Part shown: positions 9,088 to 17,421 of the stretch, piece by piece
Numbering within the stretch: the stretch's first letter is position 1
How the letters are laid out: the number at the start of each line of letters is the position of its first letter
Assembly: GCA_964606405.1 (NCBI GenBank)
Contig: CAZSGH010000021.1
Location: 1 to 44,354, forward strand
Direction of reading: 5' to 3'
Source of the DNA: GCA-002282575 sp964606405
GTDB lineage: Bacteria > Pseudomonadota > Gammaproteobacteria > Thiomicrospirales > Thiomicrospiraceae
DNA length: 44,354 nt
Program-made: the position numbers and the translations under genes
Notes under the pieces: model-generated
What the model saw: only the letters and a program-made list of their open reading frames with translations
Told to the model about the DNA's origin: nothing
Databases searched by the model: none

Positions 9088-9797
9088 CTCACTACCGAGC
9101 CAAACAACGCGCCCACAGCAGCCGTTGCCGCCATTGCCGCGACACCCCAAAAAGTCACACGACCTGCACCAACCAACAAGGATGATCCGCCCGCCTGAGC
9201 ACCAACGGCACCCAGCAGTGCTAAAAACACCAAGGTGCTCGCACTGACCCAAATACTAACTTGCTCCAAGGGCGCAAACCCAATTACCGCTAAAGGCAAG
9301 GCTGCACCGACAGTAAAGGTAATGGCAGAAGTTAAGGCTGCTTCGACAGGCTTGGCATTTAACGCATCGCTAATACCAATTTCATCGCGTACATGCGCAC
9401 CTAGCGCATCATGAGCTGTCAGTTGAACAGCAACCTGATGTGCCAACTCTGAGGTTAGCCCTCGTGCTTCATAAATCAGCGCCAATTCTTTCAATTCTGC
9501 TTCTGGATGGATTTGTAACTCACGTGCTTCACGCGCGATATCAGCTTTTTCGGTATCCGCTTGTGAGCTGACCGACACATACTCACCCGCTGCCATCGAC
9601 ATGGCACCAGCCATTAACCCCGCAGCACCAGCAACCAACAACTCATGATGCCCCGCACCTGCTGCAGCCACACCAACAATTAAGCTGGCAGTCGAAATAA
9701 GCCCATCATTCGCCCCCAACACAGCAGCACGTAGCCACCCTGTACGATGCACAAAATGATGTTCGGAAACTTCGGCTAAAGCCGTTTCGGTCGCCAT
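9084..9797 (-). CDS. VIT1/CCC1-family iron/manganese transporter
   Basis: Inner-membrane protein of 237 residues, predicted to move Fe2+ or Mn2+ across the membrane. The N-terminal helix carries the family motif GANDGLISTASLIVGVA. A second helix region with GLMAGAMSMAAGEYVSVSSQ follows, then a polar stretch of about 60 residues rich in Glu and His that in VIT proteins forms the cytoplasmic metal-binding domain, then three helices near the C-terminus. The start is ATG at 9797 with AAGGGG five bases upstream. It is the last gene of the run obgE-proB-VIT (14 bp after proB) and is convergent with the GAF-GGDEF-EAL gene. Metal specificity is not readable. Confidence 0.88.
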   Translation of the reverse strand: MATETALAEVSEHHFVHRTGWLRAAVLGANDGLISTASLIVGVAAAGAGHHELLVAGAAGLMAGAMSMAAGEYVSVSSQADTEKADIAREARELQIHPEAELKELALIYEARGLTSELAHQVAVQLTAHDALGAHVRDEIGISDALNAKPVEAALTSAITFTVGAALPLAVIGFAPLEQVSIWVSASTLVFLALLGAVGAQAGGSSLLVGAGRVTFWGVAAMAATAAVGALFGSVVS

Positions 9798-9811
9798 AAT
9801 TGCCCCTTAGT

Positions 9812-10933
9812 TTAACTCAGAACCAAATTATCACGATGAATCAGTGACTCTTCTTCGATATAGCCCAACAATGCTTCGATGGCACTGGTTGGTTGACCTT
9901 TAAGCAAGTTGCTTTCAACCGCATCATAATTGACTAAACCACGGGCAACTTCTTGCCCCTGAGCATCGATACAAACCACCACATCGCCACGTTCAAACAG
10001 TCCTTGCACATCAACAACACCGACTGGCAACAAGCTTTTGCCCTGTTCACGAAGCGCAGCAACCGCACCCGCATCCAACGTCAAAGACCCACGAGACTGC
10101 AACTGACTGCCCAGCCACTGCTTGCGTGCCGACATTGGCTCGACATCAGGCTCAAATAACGTACCCAACACCTCACCCTCACGCAAACGCACCAGCACAT
10201 TGGCTTCGCGCCCAGCAGCAATTAAGGTGACAGAGCCAGAACGCGCTGCGCGCTGCGCCGCACGCACCTTAGTCGCCATTCCACCACGCCCTAAAGCACC
10301 CCCGTTCGGACTTGCCATATCGACAATCGCAGGGTCAGATACTTTCACCTGATGCAACAACTGCGCATCAGGATTGCTACGCGGATCAGCTGTGTACAAG
10401 CCTTGTTGGTCGGTCAAAATCGCCAATACTTCAGCACCGACTAAATTGGCAACCAAGGCTCCTAGCGTATCGTTATCGCCCAAACGAATTTCATCGGTTG
10501 CAACCGTATCGTTTTCGTTAATAACAGGAATAACACCCTGTGCCAGCAAAAAGTTAAGCGTGCTACGTGCATTCAAATAGCGATGACGACTCGATAAGTC
10601 TTCATGTGTTAATAACACTTGCGCGGTCATGATGCCATCAGTAGCAAACAAACTTTCCCATGCTTGCGCCAAGCCCATTTGACCAACCGCTGCAGCGGCC
10701 TGCAGAGCTGGCAATTCTTTCGGTCGGCTTGTCCAACCTAAACGCTTAATGCCTTCGGCAACCGCACCCGATGACACCAAAACAATTTCGACCCCCGCTT
10801 TGCGTAAAGCCACCATCTGCTTCACCCAGCCAGCCATCGCTTCTCGATTTAAGCCCTGACCATCGTTGGTTAACAACGCCGAACCAATTTTAACCACCCA
10901 GCGACGGCTAGATGCCAACTCCGAACGCAGCAC
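9812..10933 (-). CDS. proB: glutamate 5-kinase (ProB)
   Basis: Catalyses ATP-dependent phosphorylation of glutamate to gamma-glutamyl phosphate, the first step of proline synthesis. The 373 residues comprise an N-terminal amino-acid kinase domain (WVVKIGSALL near the start, VLVSSGAVAEG, PVINENDTVA, LGDNDTLGALVA, GRGGMATKVRAA) and a C-terminal PUA domain (about 280-365). Length is standard for the two-domain form. The start is GTG, two bases after the obgE stop, so translation is probably coupled. ProA is not in the window. Confidence 0.95.
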   Translation of the reverse strand: MLRSELASSRRWVVKIGSALLTNDGQGLNREAMAGWVKQMVALRKAGVEIVLVSSGAVAEGIKRLGWTSRPKELPALQAAAAVGQMGLAQAWESLFATDGIMTAQVLLTHEDLSSRHRYLNARSTLNFLLAQGVIPVINENDTVATDEIRLGDNDTLGALVANLVGAEVLAILTDQQGLYTADPRSNPDAQLLHQVKVSDPAIVDMASPNGGALGRGGMATKVRAAQRAARSGSVTLIAAGREANVLVRLREGEVLGTLFEPDVEPMSARKQWLGSQLQSRGSLTLDAGAVAALREQGKSLLPVGVVDVQGLFERGDVVVCIDAQGQEVARGLVNYDAVESNLLKGQPTSAIEALLGYIEEESLIHRDNLVLS

Positions 10934-10935
10934 GA

Positions 10936-12030
10936 TTAGTCCTCCATACCTTCATAGACAACTGGAGCCAAAGTGGGCTTCATCGCCGCTTCTGCTTCTG
11001 CGAGGGCTTCGCGCTTTTCATCCAAATAGTGCATGATTGCCCAAGTCAATTCTGATAGTCCTTCACCAGACACGGTTGAAATACGGAAAGCCGGCTCTGT
11101 CCAACCCAAATCGGCAATCAGCTGATCACAAGCAGCTTGCGCATCTTCTTCTAATGCCAAATCCAACTTATTCATCACCAACCAACGCGGCTTATCAATT
11201 AATTCTTCTGAATATTTTTCTAGCTCGGCTTCTACCACGCGCACATGATGTGCTGGCGCTTCGCCATCACTTTCATCGACAGGTGGGAACATATCAACCA
11301 CATGCAATAACAAGCCTGTGCGCGATAAGTGACGCAAGAACTGAACGCCAAGACCTGCGCCTTCTGCTGCGCCTTCAATCAAACCAGGAATATCGGCGAT
11401 ACAAAAGCTTTTATGATCGGCAACCTTCACCACACCCAAGTTAGGATACAGGGTCGTGAAAGGATAGTCAGCGACTTTAGGACGTGCTGCCGAAACGGCA
11501 CGAATCAGGCTCGATTTGCCCGCATTAGGCAAGCCCAACAAACCAACATCGGCTAAGATTTTTAATTCGAGTGTTAGGTTGCGGATTTCACCAGGCTTAC
11601 CAGGCGTACACTGACGTGGCGCACGGTTGGTACTGCTCTTAAAGTGCAAGTTACCAATACCATGCAAACCACCGCGCGCAACCAATAAACGCTCGCCAGC
11701 ATGCAAAATTTCACCAATACATTCTTCGGTGTCGGCATCCCAAGCAATGGTACCGATGGGCACTTGTAAAATACGATCTGCCCCACGACGACCCGTACAA
11801 TTATTCGACTCACCCCTACCACCATTAGCAGCTTCGAACAAACGAATAAAGCGAAAATCGACCAAGGTATTTAAGCTGTCATGCCCTTCGAGATAAACAT
11901 CACCGCCATCGCCACCATCACCGCCATTAGGACCGCCAAAGGGGATGTATTTTTCGCGACGGAAACTAGCGATACCATTACCGCCCTTACCCGCTCTCAC
12001 TTCAATATTGACTTCATCTACGAATTTCAT
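10936..12030 (-). CDS. obgE: Obg-family GTPase (ObgE/CgtA)
   Basis: Essential GTPase involved in 50S ribosome assembly and stress control. The 364 residues have the N-terminal glycine-rich Obg fold (KFVDEVNIEVRAGKGGNG, GGDGGDGGDV) and the G domain with GLPNAGKSS, DIPGLIEGAAEGAG and NKLD. An upstream ATG eight codons earlier is possible, but the ATG at 12030 begins with the canonical family N-terminus and has GAGGG before it. In many Beta- and Gammaproteobacteria rplU-rpmA-obgE-proB are consecutive; here a kup-kdpDE block separates rpmA from obgE, and obgE has its own likely promoter. Confidence 0.96.
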   Translation of the reverse strand: MKFVDEVNIEVRAGKGGNGIASFRREKYIPFGGPNGGDGGDGGDVYLEGHDSLNTLVDFRFIRLFEAANGGRGESNNCTGRRGADRILQVPIGTIAWDADTEECIGEILHAGERLLVARGGLHGIGNLHFKSSTNRAPRQCTPGKPGEIRNLTLELKILADVGLLGLPNAGKSSLIRAVSAARPKVADYPFTTLYPNLGVVKVADHKSFCIADIPGLIEGAAEGAGLGVQFLRHLSRTGLLLHVVDMFPPVDESDGEAPAHHVRVVEAELEKYSEELIDKPRWLVMNKLDLALEEDAQAACDQLIADLGWTEPAFRISTVSGEGLSELTWAIMHYLDEKREALAEAEAAMKPTLAPVVYEGMED

Positions 12031-12086
12031 ACAACTACCCTCTAGCCCAGACAAAAAATTGTCTATTTGTGTTTGCTTAACTTTCC

Positions 12087-12095
12087 ATTATAGCA
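12087..12095 (-). promoter_or_regulatory. extended -10 promoter of obgE
   Basis: On the minus strand TGCTATAAT, a perfect TATAAT preceded by TGn, lies about 57 bases before the obgE start. The -35 region (near TTTGTG, 16 bases further up) is poor, as expected for extended -10 promoters. It would make obgE-proB-VIT a transcription unit independent of rplU-rpmA. Confidence 0.6.
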
Positions 12096-12174
12096 TTAAG
12101 CCTACACCCACAAATAAAGATCTACGATCAAACTTAATACATCAAAACATTCATTAGATAATCTCTGAAAAGTG

Positions 12175-12305
12175 TAACGGGTTGGGGGCTAGGGGGAAGG
12201 GATGCACATTTTTACCATCTAACTCCTTGATAACAACCCTTCCACCAACTAAAAAATAAGTTAAGAAGTCTTAAAAAAGGCGAAAGCCGTATTTTAAGAC
12301 CTTCC
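12175..12305 (+). repeat. dispersed hairpin repeat, family A, copy 2
   Basis: It aligns by eye with the element at 4987-5119: TAACGGGTTGG at the left, GGGGGAAGGG later pairing with CCCTTCC, AAAAAATAAG, and a right-hand hairpin. That hairpin pairs GTCTTAAAA (12268-12276) with TTTTAAGAC (12292-12300) and has an inner GGC-GAAA-GCC cap. It sits in the gap between kup and obgE, downstream of the kup terminator. Apart from this element, the kup terminator and the obgE promoter, I see nothing else in the 338-bp gap. Confidence 0.75.
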
Positions 12306-12317
12306 TTAGGCATCATC

Positions 12318-12346
12318 AAAAAACAAAGGCGGCAAAATGCCGCCTT
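12318..12346 (-). terminator. intrinsic terminator of kup
   Basis: On the minus strand AAGGCGGCA pairs with TGCCGCCTT (9 bp, 3-base loop, 12326-12346) and is followed by TTTGTTTTTT. It lies about 20 bases after the kup stop, so it ends the kdpD-kdpE-kup transcript before obgE. Confidence 0.85.
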
Positions 12347-12368
12347 ATTTAACAAGATAAAATGAATG

Positions 12369-14249
12369 TTACACCATAACTCTTGAGCCTAATTCCAATA
12401 CACAATTGTCTGGTACTTTAAAATAATCGACAACGCTACCAGCATTACGAGACATTAACGCAAATAACTCCCCTCGCCATAACGAAAGCCCATCCTTAGA
12501 ACCCGTTAATACAGTTTCTCGACTCAAGAAGTAAGTAATTTCAAACTGATCAACGATCAATCCAAATGGTGCACAATTTCGTAATGCTTTAGGAATATCA
12601 GGAACATCCATAAAACCATAGGTTACCCTTACCTGCCATACATCCTGATCAACTTGAACGACCATTAACTGCTCTTTTGGATCAACCCAAGGAACATGGT
12701 CAAAAGATACCGTTAAAATAACGTTACGCTCGTGCCACACGCGATTATGGCGAACATTATGTACCATCGCTCTGGGTGCAACTGCTTTTTCAAGTGCCAA
12801 AAAGACTGCTGTATGATGCACCGTCGATAAAGACATCTCTCTGACCTGCGGCAAATAATCATCTAATGTTGGGTTGTCTCGCTTAATTTGCTGTTTAACC
12901 ATCACCCGCCCTTGCTTCCAAGTGAGCATAATCGTTAATAACACCAATGCAATCATGAATGGGAACCAGCCACCTTCAAAGAATTTCATCGCAGATGATC
13001 CAAACAATAGGACATCAATAACAATGAAAATGCTGGTTGCTAATAGTGTTAACCACAATGGATATCTCCACGTATAACGCACCACAAAGAAGGTTAAAAT
13101 CGTGGTAATGACCATTAAGCCTGTGACTGCTACGCCATAGGCGGCAGCCAATGAAGCGGAAGAACCAAATGCCAACACCATAATCACCACCGCTGTCATC
13201 AGCAGCCAGTTCACCACTGGCATATAAATCTGCCCTTCTTGGTCGGCTGCCGAGTGCAAAATGTGCATTCTTGGCAAATAACCCAATTGAATCGCCTGAC
13301 GCGTTAAAGAGTAAGCACCTGAAATAACCGCTTGCGAAGCAATCACTGTCGCAGCTGTTGCCAACACAATGGCAGGAATCAGTAGTGGCTCTGGAAAGGA
13401 TAAGTAAAATGGATTGGATACGGCATCAGGATTTGCTAATAACAACGCACCTTGCCCCATATAATTGAGCGCCAATCCTGGTAACACCACAATCGCCCAT
13501 GCCAGTTGAATCGCTTTTCTGCCAAAATGTCCCATGTCAGCATACAAAGCTTCCGCACCAGTTAACGCCAAGACAATTGCACCAACGGCTAAAAACACTA
13601 AAGGTCCACGATCAACTAAAAACACCAGCCCATTCCATGGATTTAATGCCTGTAAAATTGCTGGGCTCAGCAAAATATTATAAATACCAATTAAACCCAA
13701 ACAACCAAACCATATAATCATAATGGGACCGAACCATTGTCCAACAGCACTCGTTCCCCGTTTCTGTACCAAAAACAAACCAATCAAAATGCTCAGTGTT
13801 AACGGAATGATATACGACTCCAAATCAGCCGAAACAACCTTAACACCTTCCATTGCCCCTAATACTGAAATGGCTGGTGTAATCATGCTGTCCCCATAAA
13901 ACAAGGCAAGCCCAAAAACACCCAATAACAACAATATATTTTTTCGCGTTGACTGCTCTGGTTTTTTAGCAGATTTAGTTGCTAAAGCAACTAAAGCCAT
14001 AATGCCGCCCTCGCCATGATTATCTGCTCGTAAAATCAGCAAGACATATTTAAGTGTTACCACCATCATGAGCGCCCAAAAAATAGCCGATGTCGCACCT
14101 ATAATATTGGCTTGGTTTAACGCAATCTGCGTCGACTCTGAAAATACCGTTTGCATCGTATAAAGTGGACTTGTGCCAATATCACCATAAACCACACCCA
14201 ATGCAGCAAGGGTCAAAAAACCCAAACCTTGCTTCTTTTGCTCCGTCAT
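12369..14249 (-). CDS. kup: Kup-family low-affinity potassium transporter
   Basis: Inner-membrane K+/H+ symporter of 626 residues, very close to E. coli Kup (622). It shows ALGVVYGDIGTSPLYT, LRADNHGEGGIMAL, FYGDSMITPAISVL, GAEALYADMGHFG and LNYMGQGALLL, all typical of the KUP/HAK/KT family, followed by many helices and a cytoplasmic C-terminal domain. I chose the ATG at 14249, where the family N-terminus begins and AGGGA lies upstream. The frame is open to an ATG at 14399, which would add 50 residues containing one extra hydrophobic helix. It lies downstream of kdpE and is followed by an intrinsic terminator. The adjacent KdpD/KdpE is the likely controller; this is inference from position. 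Confidence 0.93.
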   Translation of the reverse strand: MTEQKKQGLGFLTLAALGVVYGDIGTSPLYTMQTVFSESTQIALNQANIIGATSAIFWALMMVVTLKYVLLILRADNHGEGGIMALVALATKSAKKPEQSTRKNILLLLGVFGLALFYGDSMITPAISVLGAMEGVKVVSADLESYIIPLTLSILIGLFLVQKRGTSAVGQWFGPIMIIWFGCLGLIGIYNILLSPAILQALNPWNGLVFLVDRGPLVFLAVGAIVLALTGAEALYADMGHFGRKAIQLAWAIVVLPGLALNYMGQGALLLANPDAVSNPFYLSFPEPLLIPAIVLATAATVIASQAVISGAYSLTRQAIQLGYLPRMHILHSAADQEGQIYMPVVNWLLMTAVVIMVLAFGSSASLAAAYGVAVTGLMVITTILTFFVVRYTWRYPLWLTLLATSIFIVIDVLLFGSSAMKFFEGGWFPFMIALVLLTIMLTWKQGRVMVKQQIKRDNPTLDDYLPQVREMSLSTVHHTAVFLALEKAVAPRAMVHNVRHNRVWHERNVILTVSFDHVPWVDPKEQLMVVQVDQDVWQVRVTYGFMDVPDIPKALRNCAPFGLIVDQFEITYFLSRETVLTGSKDGLSLWRGELFALMSRNAGSVVDYFKVPDNCVLELGSRVMV

Positions 14250-14485
14250 CACTCGTGTCTTCCCTAAACTAACTCTAACCGTGATGTTATAAAACCGATG
14301 ACGTAAAGAATGCATAAAGATGAATACAATAATTGGAAAAAACACGGACAAGACGATCATCAGCAAATTCACAATAATGGTTTCTATAGAATGAAACATG
14401 TATAGCCCCGTAACAATACCGAAATCGCAATGTTATAACCGAGGCAGAATAAAGAAGATGTAAAGATGTGAAATGAAAAAAGGGA

Positions 14486-15175
14486 CTATTCAATCAGTAA
14501 ACGATAACCAACACCTGGCTCAGTCACAACAAAACGAGGCGAAGCAGGATTCTGTTCAATTTTAGCGCGCAAATTACCCATATATATCCGCAAGTAATGC
14601 GTATGATCGACAAATTCAGCACCCCATACCGCTGACAATAATCGTCTATGCGTTACCACCTTACCGTTTGCTTGGGCTAATAGTGCCAACAAATCGTATT
14701 CTTTGGGCGTCAAATGAAGCTCCTGTTGCCCCAAAGATACGCGCCGCTGAAACAAATCAATGACAAGATCATCAACCTGAATGACGTTATCTCTTTGCTG
14801 CATGACAGAAGCATGGCGTAATGCAACCCGAACCCGAGCCAACAACTCAGGCACACCGACAGGCTTAACGCAATAATCATCTGCACCAATATCTAAACAG
14901 CCAACAATCTCATCTTCGCTATTCCTCGCAGACAAAATCAATACGGGGATATCCGAAACAGATCTAAGCGTCTTAAGAAATGTTTTTCCATCTCCATCTG
15001 GCAGTCCCAGATCAAGCACCACCAACGCAGGACGATAGTCAGCACAACGTTCTAAAGCCTGAGCAATAGAATCGGCAACATCGATTGAGTAATGCGCTGC
15101 TTGTAATGCCGAGCGCAAAAAGTGGACGATATGAGGATCATCTTCAACGATTAAGATTTTAGAAACCGCTTTCAT
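14486..15175 (-). CDS. kdpE: KdpE-family response regulator
   Basis: Cytoplasmic OmpR/PhoB-type regulator of 229 residues. The receiver domain has phospho-acceptor Asp55 (VVLDLGLPDGDG), the acidic pair ED near residue 11, and Lys in YCVKPVGVPEL. The C-terminal winged helix contains LTPKEYDLLALLAQANGKVVTHRRLL and the terminal EPGVGYRL, both highly KdpE-like. It overlaps kdpD by 4 bp. No kdpF, A, B or C is in the window, so its usual target operon is not adjacent. The kup gene follows 236 bp later (86 bp if the longer kup reading frame is used). Confidence 0.9.
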   Translation of the reverse strand: MKAVSKILIVEDDPHIVHFLRSALQAAHYSIDVADSIAQALERCADYRPALVVLDLGLPDGDGKTFLKTLRSVSDIPVLILSARNSEDEIVGCLDIGADDYCVKPVGVPELLARVRVALRHASVMQQRDNVIQVDDLVIDLFQRRVSLGQQELHLTPKEYDLLALLAQANGKVVTHRRLLSAVWGAEFVDHTHYLRIYMGNLRAKIEQNPASPRFVVTEPGVGYRLLIE

Positions 15176-16680
15176 GATACTGGCTCCTGATCATGCCTAA
15201 TGGGCAGCAAAATACTCGCATTCAGCCCACCTTCAAAATCATTCTCTAATCGTAACTGTCCACCATGAACTTTTGCAATTGCATCACAAATGGTTAATCC
15301 CAAGCCAAAACCAGGCTGACGAGACTCAGGCTGTCCTCGTACAAATTTTGTCATTAACTGCGTAATATCTTGAGATATCCCAACACCACGATCTTGAACA
15401 CTAACCATGACATAATCATCATCTCTTATTTTTACTGCTATTTTAACTACCGCACCAGAAGTATCAAATTTAATCGCATTTTCAACTAAGTTCATTACTG
15501 CCTGAATAATCAGCTTAGCATCCACAAATATCAGTGGCAAAGAACGATCACAATTAAGATCAAATTTCCGATGCGAATATCGTTGACGGCAGCGCGACAA
15601 GACAACACCAATCAGCTCTTCCAAAGACTGCCAATCGGCATGTAATGCCAAACGCCCCAGGGTTTCAACTCGAGTTAAAGACAAAATATTCTCAGCATCA
15701 TCTAACATTGCAATCGCTTCACTTTCAATCAGCCCACATAACGACTCTTGCTGCATCATAGACAGCCCAGATTGTTGATGACGCAAGCTACTCGCAGCAC
15801 CAACGATCGTTGTTAAAGGCGTACGAAAATCATGCGATAACGACGCTAATAATGCATTATGAATATTCTCCCTTTCTGCCTGCTGCATAGCAACTTGCTC
15901 ACTCTGTTTGGCATACAACAACCCCAAAGCCAAGCTAACTTGCCCAGTCAACCCCTGCAAAAAAGCAAGGTTACTTTTAGTATAACTGTCAGTCTGAGAA
16001 GCATATAAAAACAAAACCATTTGACTCGTTGACGAGATTTGCAATGGAATACACCAATAATATAGTTGGGGCCAATAACCTGTAGTCGGTCCAATCGCAA
16101 GATGATGCTCGGCAACCCAGCGCGCAGCACCAGCATCCACAACATCATTACCTGCCGCATCTGTATCGTAGACAACACTTGCAGGGATTTTCGCGCGAAC
16201 AGAAACCAGTATCACTCTTGCTAAAAAAGCAGACGCAATCGCTTGCGCTCCCTGATCTAAAATCTCATCTTCGCACCGAAGCCTCAACAACTTCTCCGCA
16301 AGTTGTCTTGCGGCTTCTGCTTGCATTTGAGCTTGTTTAGCTGTGAGTGATTGTGTCTTCAATCGCTCCATGATGGAAACCATTGTGATAGAAACTGCTA
16401 AAAACCCCAATAGCTCCAATAGCGACTGTAATCTTGCAACCTGTAACGTATAACGAGGCTCTATAAAAAAGAAATTAAGTGCAATAAAAGAAAAAACGGC
16501 CGTCAGCAATGCACCCCAATACGACAAGCGCATAGATGCAAATAAGACCAGCAGCAAATACCCCATTGCTAAAATTGGCACATCTAACCAAGGTGTCAAT
16601 ACATCAAAAATAAGCGACGCAACAGTCACAAAACCAAGACTATAAAGCAGTGGGGTTAATGATTTAAATTTAGAATACAT
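15172..16680 (-). CDS. kdpD: truncated KdpD-type sensor kinase (no KdpD or USP domain)
   Basis: Membrane histidine kinase of 502 residues. The protein starts almost directly at the DUF4118 four-helix membrane region (residues about 10-105), then has a GAF-like segment (about 135-255), HisKA with His283 in LSHDFRTPLTT, and HATPase_c with NLVENAIKFD, VQDRGVGIS and GFGLGLTICDAI. Full-length KdpD has about 895 residues; the missing N-terminal half carries the cytoplasmic KdpD and universal-stress domains that bind ATP and c-di-AMP. The ATG at 16680 has no clear ribosome binding site. A TTG 33 bases earlier lies inside the rpmA terminator and is unlikely. Its partner kdpE overlaps by 4 bp, and kup follows. 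Confidence 0.85.
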   Translation of the reverse strand: MYSKFKSLTPLLYSLGFVTVASLIFDVLTPWLDVPILAMGYLLLVLFASMRLSYWGALLTAVFSFIALNFFFIEPRYTLQVARLQSLLELLGFLAVSITMVSIMERLKTQSLTAKQAQMQAEAARQLAEKLLRLRCEDEILDQGAQAIASAFLARVILVSVRAKIPASVVYDTDAAGNDVVDAGAARWVAEHHLAIGPTTGYWPQLYYWCIPLQISSTSQMVLFLYASQTDSYTKSNLAFLQGLTGQVSLALGLLYAKQSEQVAMQQAERENIHNALLASLSHDFRTPLTTIVGAASSLRHQQSGLSMMQQESLCGLIESEAIAMLDDAENILSLTRVETLGRLALHADWQSLEELIGVVLSRCRQRYSHRKFDLNCDRSLPLIFVDAKLIIQAVMNLVENAIKFDTSGAVVKIAVKIRDDDYVMVSVQDRGVGISQDITQLMTKFVRGQPESRQPGFGLGLTICDAIAKVHGGQLRLENDFEGGLNASILLPIRHDQEPVS

Positions 16681-16695
16681 AAATAACGCACAAAC

Positions 16696-16730
16696 AAAAA
16701 CGCCCCGCAACAACTGTGCGAGGCGTTTTT
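16696..16730 (-). terminator. intrinsic terminator of rplU-rpmA
   Basis: A 13-bp stem (16696-16708 with 16718-16730, one G-T wobble) with a 9-base loop; on the minus strand the 3' arm ends GCGTTTTT. It lies 22 bases past the rpmA stop and 15 bases before the chosen kdpD start. It separates the ribosomal genes from kdpD; read-through could supply kdpDE. Confidence 0.9.
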
Positions 16731-16752
16731 ATGCAATCATGCAAACAACCGA

Positions 16753-17013
16753 TTAGGCTGCTGACACAACCGATACGTACATACGCTGGTTTGGACCTTT
16801 ACGACCAAACTTGACAAAACCGTCTGCTTTCGCAAACAAAGTATGGTCAACGCCTAAGCCAACGTTTTCACCAGCGTGGAACTTAGTACCACGTTGACGA
16901 ACTAAAATGTTACCAGCAATGGCTGCTTCGCCGCCGTACATTTTAACACCTAGTCGCTTACTTTCTGAGTCGCGACCGTTGCGAGAGGAACCCGCTGCTT
17001 TCTTATGTGCCAT
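16753..17013 (-). CDS. rpmA: 50S ribosomal protein L27
   Basis: Structural protein of the large ribosomal subunit whose N-terminus reaches the peptidyl transferase centre. The 86 residues begin MAHKKAAGSSRNGRDSESK and contain NILVRQRGTKFH and NVGLGVDHTLFA, the L27 signature. Length is standard. It follows rplU by 22 bp and ends in a strong terminator. Confidence 0.98.
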   Translation of the reverse strand: MAHKKAAGSSRNGRDSESKRLGVKMYGGEAAIAGNILVRQRGTKFHAGENVGLGVDHTLFAKADGFVKFGRKGPNQRMYVSVVSAA

Positions 17014-17035
17014 GAGTATTCGCTCCTGTTATCAA

Positions 17036-17347
17036 TTAAGCAGTGATGCTTGTGATTCTGATCTGAGTGAAGTTCTGACGGTGACCCTGCTTTTTACGGT
17101 AGTGCTTACGACGACGGAACTTGATGATAATAATTTTATCACCACGACCGTGCTCTTCAACAAGACCTTTAACAACAGCGCCAGCAACTAAAGGTGTACC
17201 CACCTTAACGCTGTCACCAGAACCGACCAACATTACTTGATCAAAAGAAATTTCGCTACCAGCTTCAGCATTAAGCGTTTCTACACGCAAGTACTCACCT
17301 TCGCTAACGCGGTACTGCTTGCCACCAGTTTTAATTACGGCGTACAT
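17036..17347 (-). CDS. rplU: 50S ribosomal protein L21
   Basis: Large-subunit protein that binds 23S rRNA. The 103 residues starting MYAVIKTGGKQYRV match the length and N-terminus of E. coli L21, and the C-terminal KIIIIKFRRRKHYRKKQGHRQ is typical. An ATG 33 bases upstream is in frame, but the ATG at 17347 has CAGGAG before it and the family N-terminus. A consensus promoter precedes it. Confidence 0.97.
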   Translation of the reverse strand: MYAVIKTGGKQYRVSEGEYLRVETLNAEAGSEISFDQVMLVGSGDSVKVGTPLVAGAVVKGLVEEHGRGDKIIIIKFRRRKHYRKKQGHRQNFTQIRITSITA

Positions 17348-17392
17348 GTTTCCAAACTCCTGGAAATCAAAAAAATTCAATATGAACGCGCC

Positions 17393-17421
17393 ATTATAGT
17401 GATCCTTTTACATCTGGTCAA
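17393..17421 (-). promoter_or_regulatory. sigma70 promoter of rplU-rpmA
   Basis: On the minus strand TTGACC and TATAAT are separated by exactly 17 bases, near consensus. The predicted start of transcription is near 17386, about 39 bases before the rplU ATG. It overlaps the stop codon of the upstream TPR gene. Confidence 0.85.

Noticed and set aside
14287..14493. 68-residue reading frame on the minus strand between kdpE and kup
   Set aside because: It overlaps the possible kup extension in another frame, has no ribosome site and resembles no known protein.
16680..16713. TTG start for kdpD upstream of the ATG
   Set aside because: The codon lies inside the rpmA terminator stem-loop and has no ribosome site.
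17036..17180. Open frames on the plus strand opposite rplU and rpmA
   Set aside because: They are antisense shadows of conserved ribosomal protein genes.
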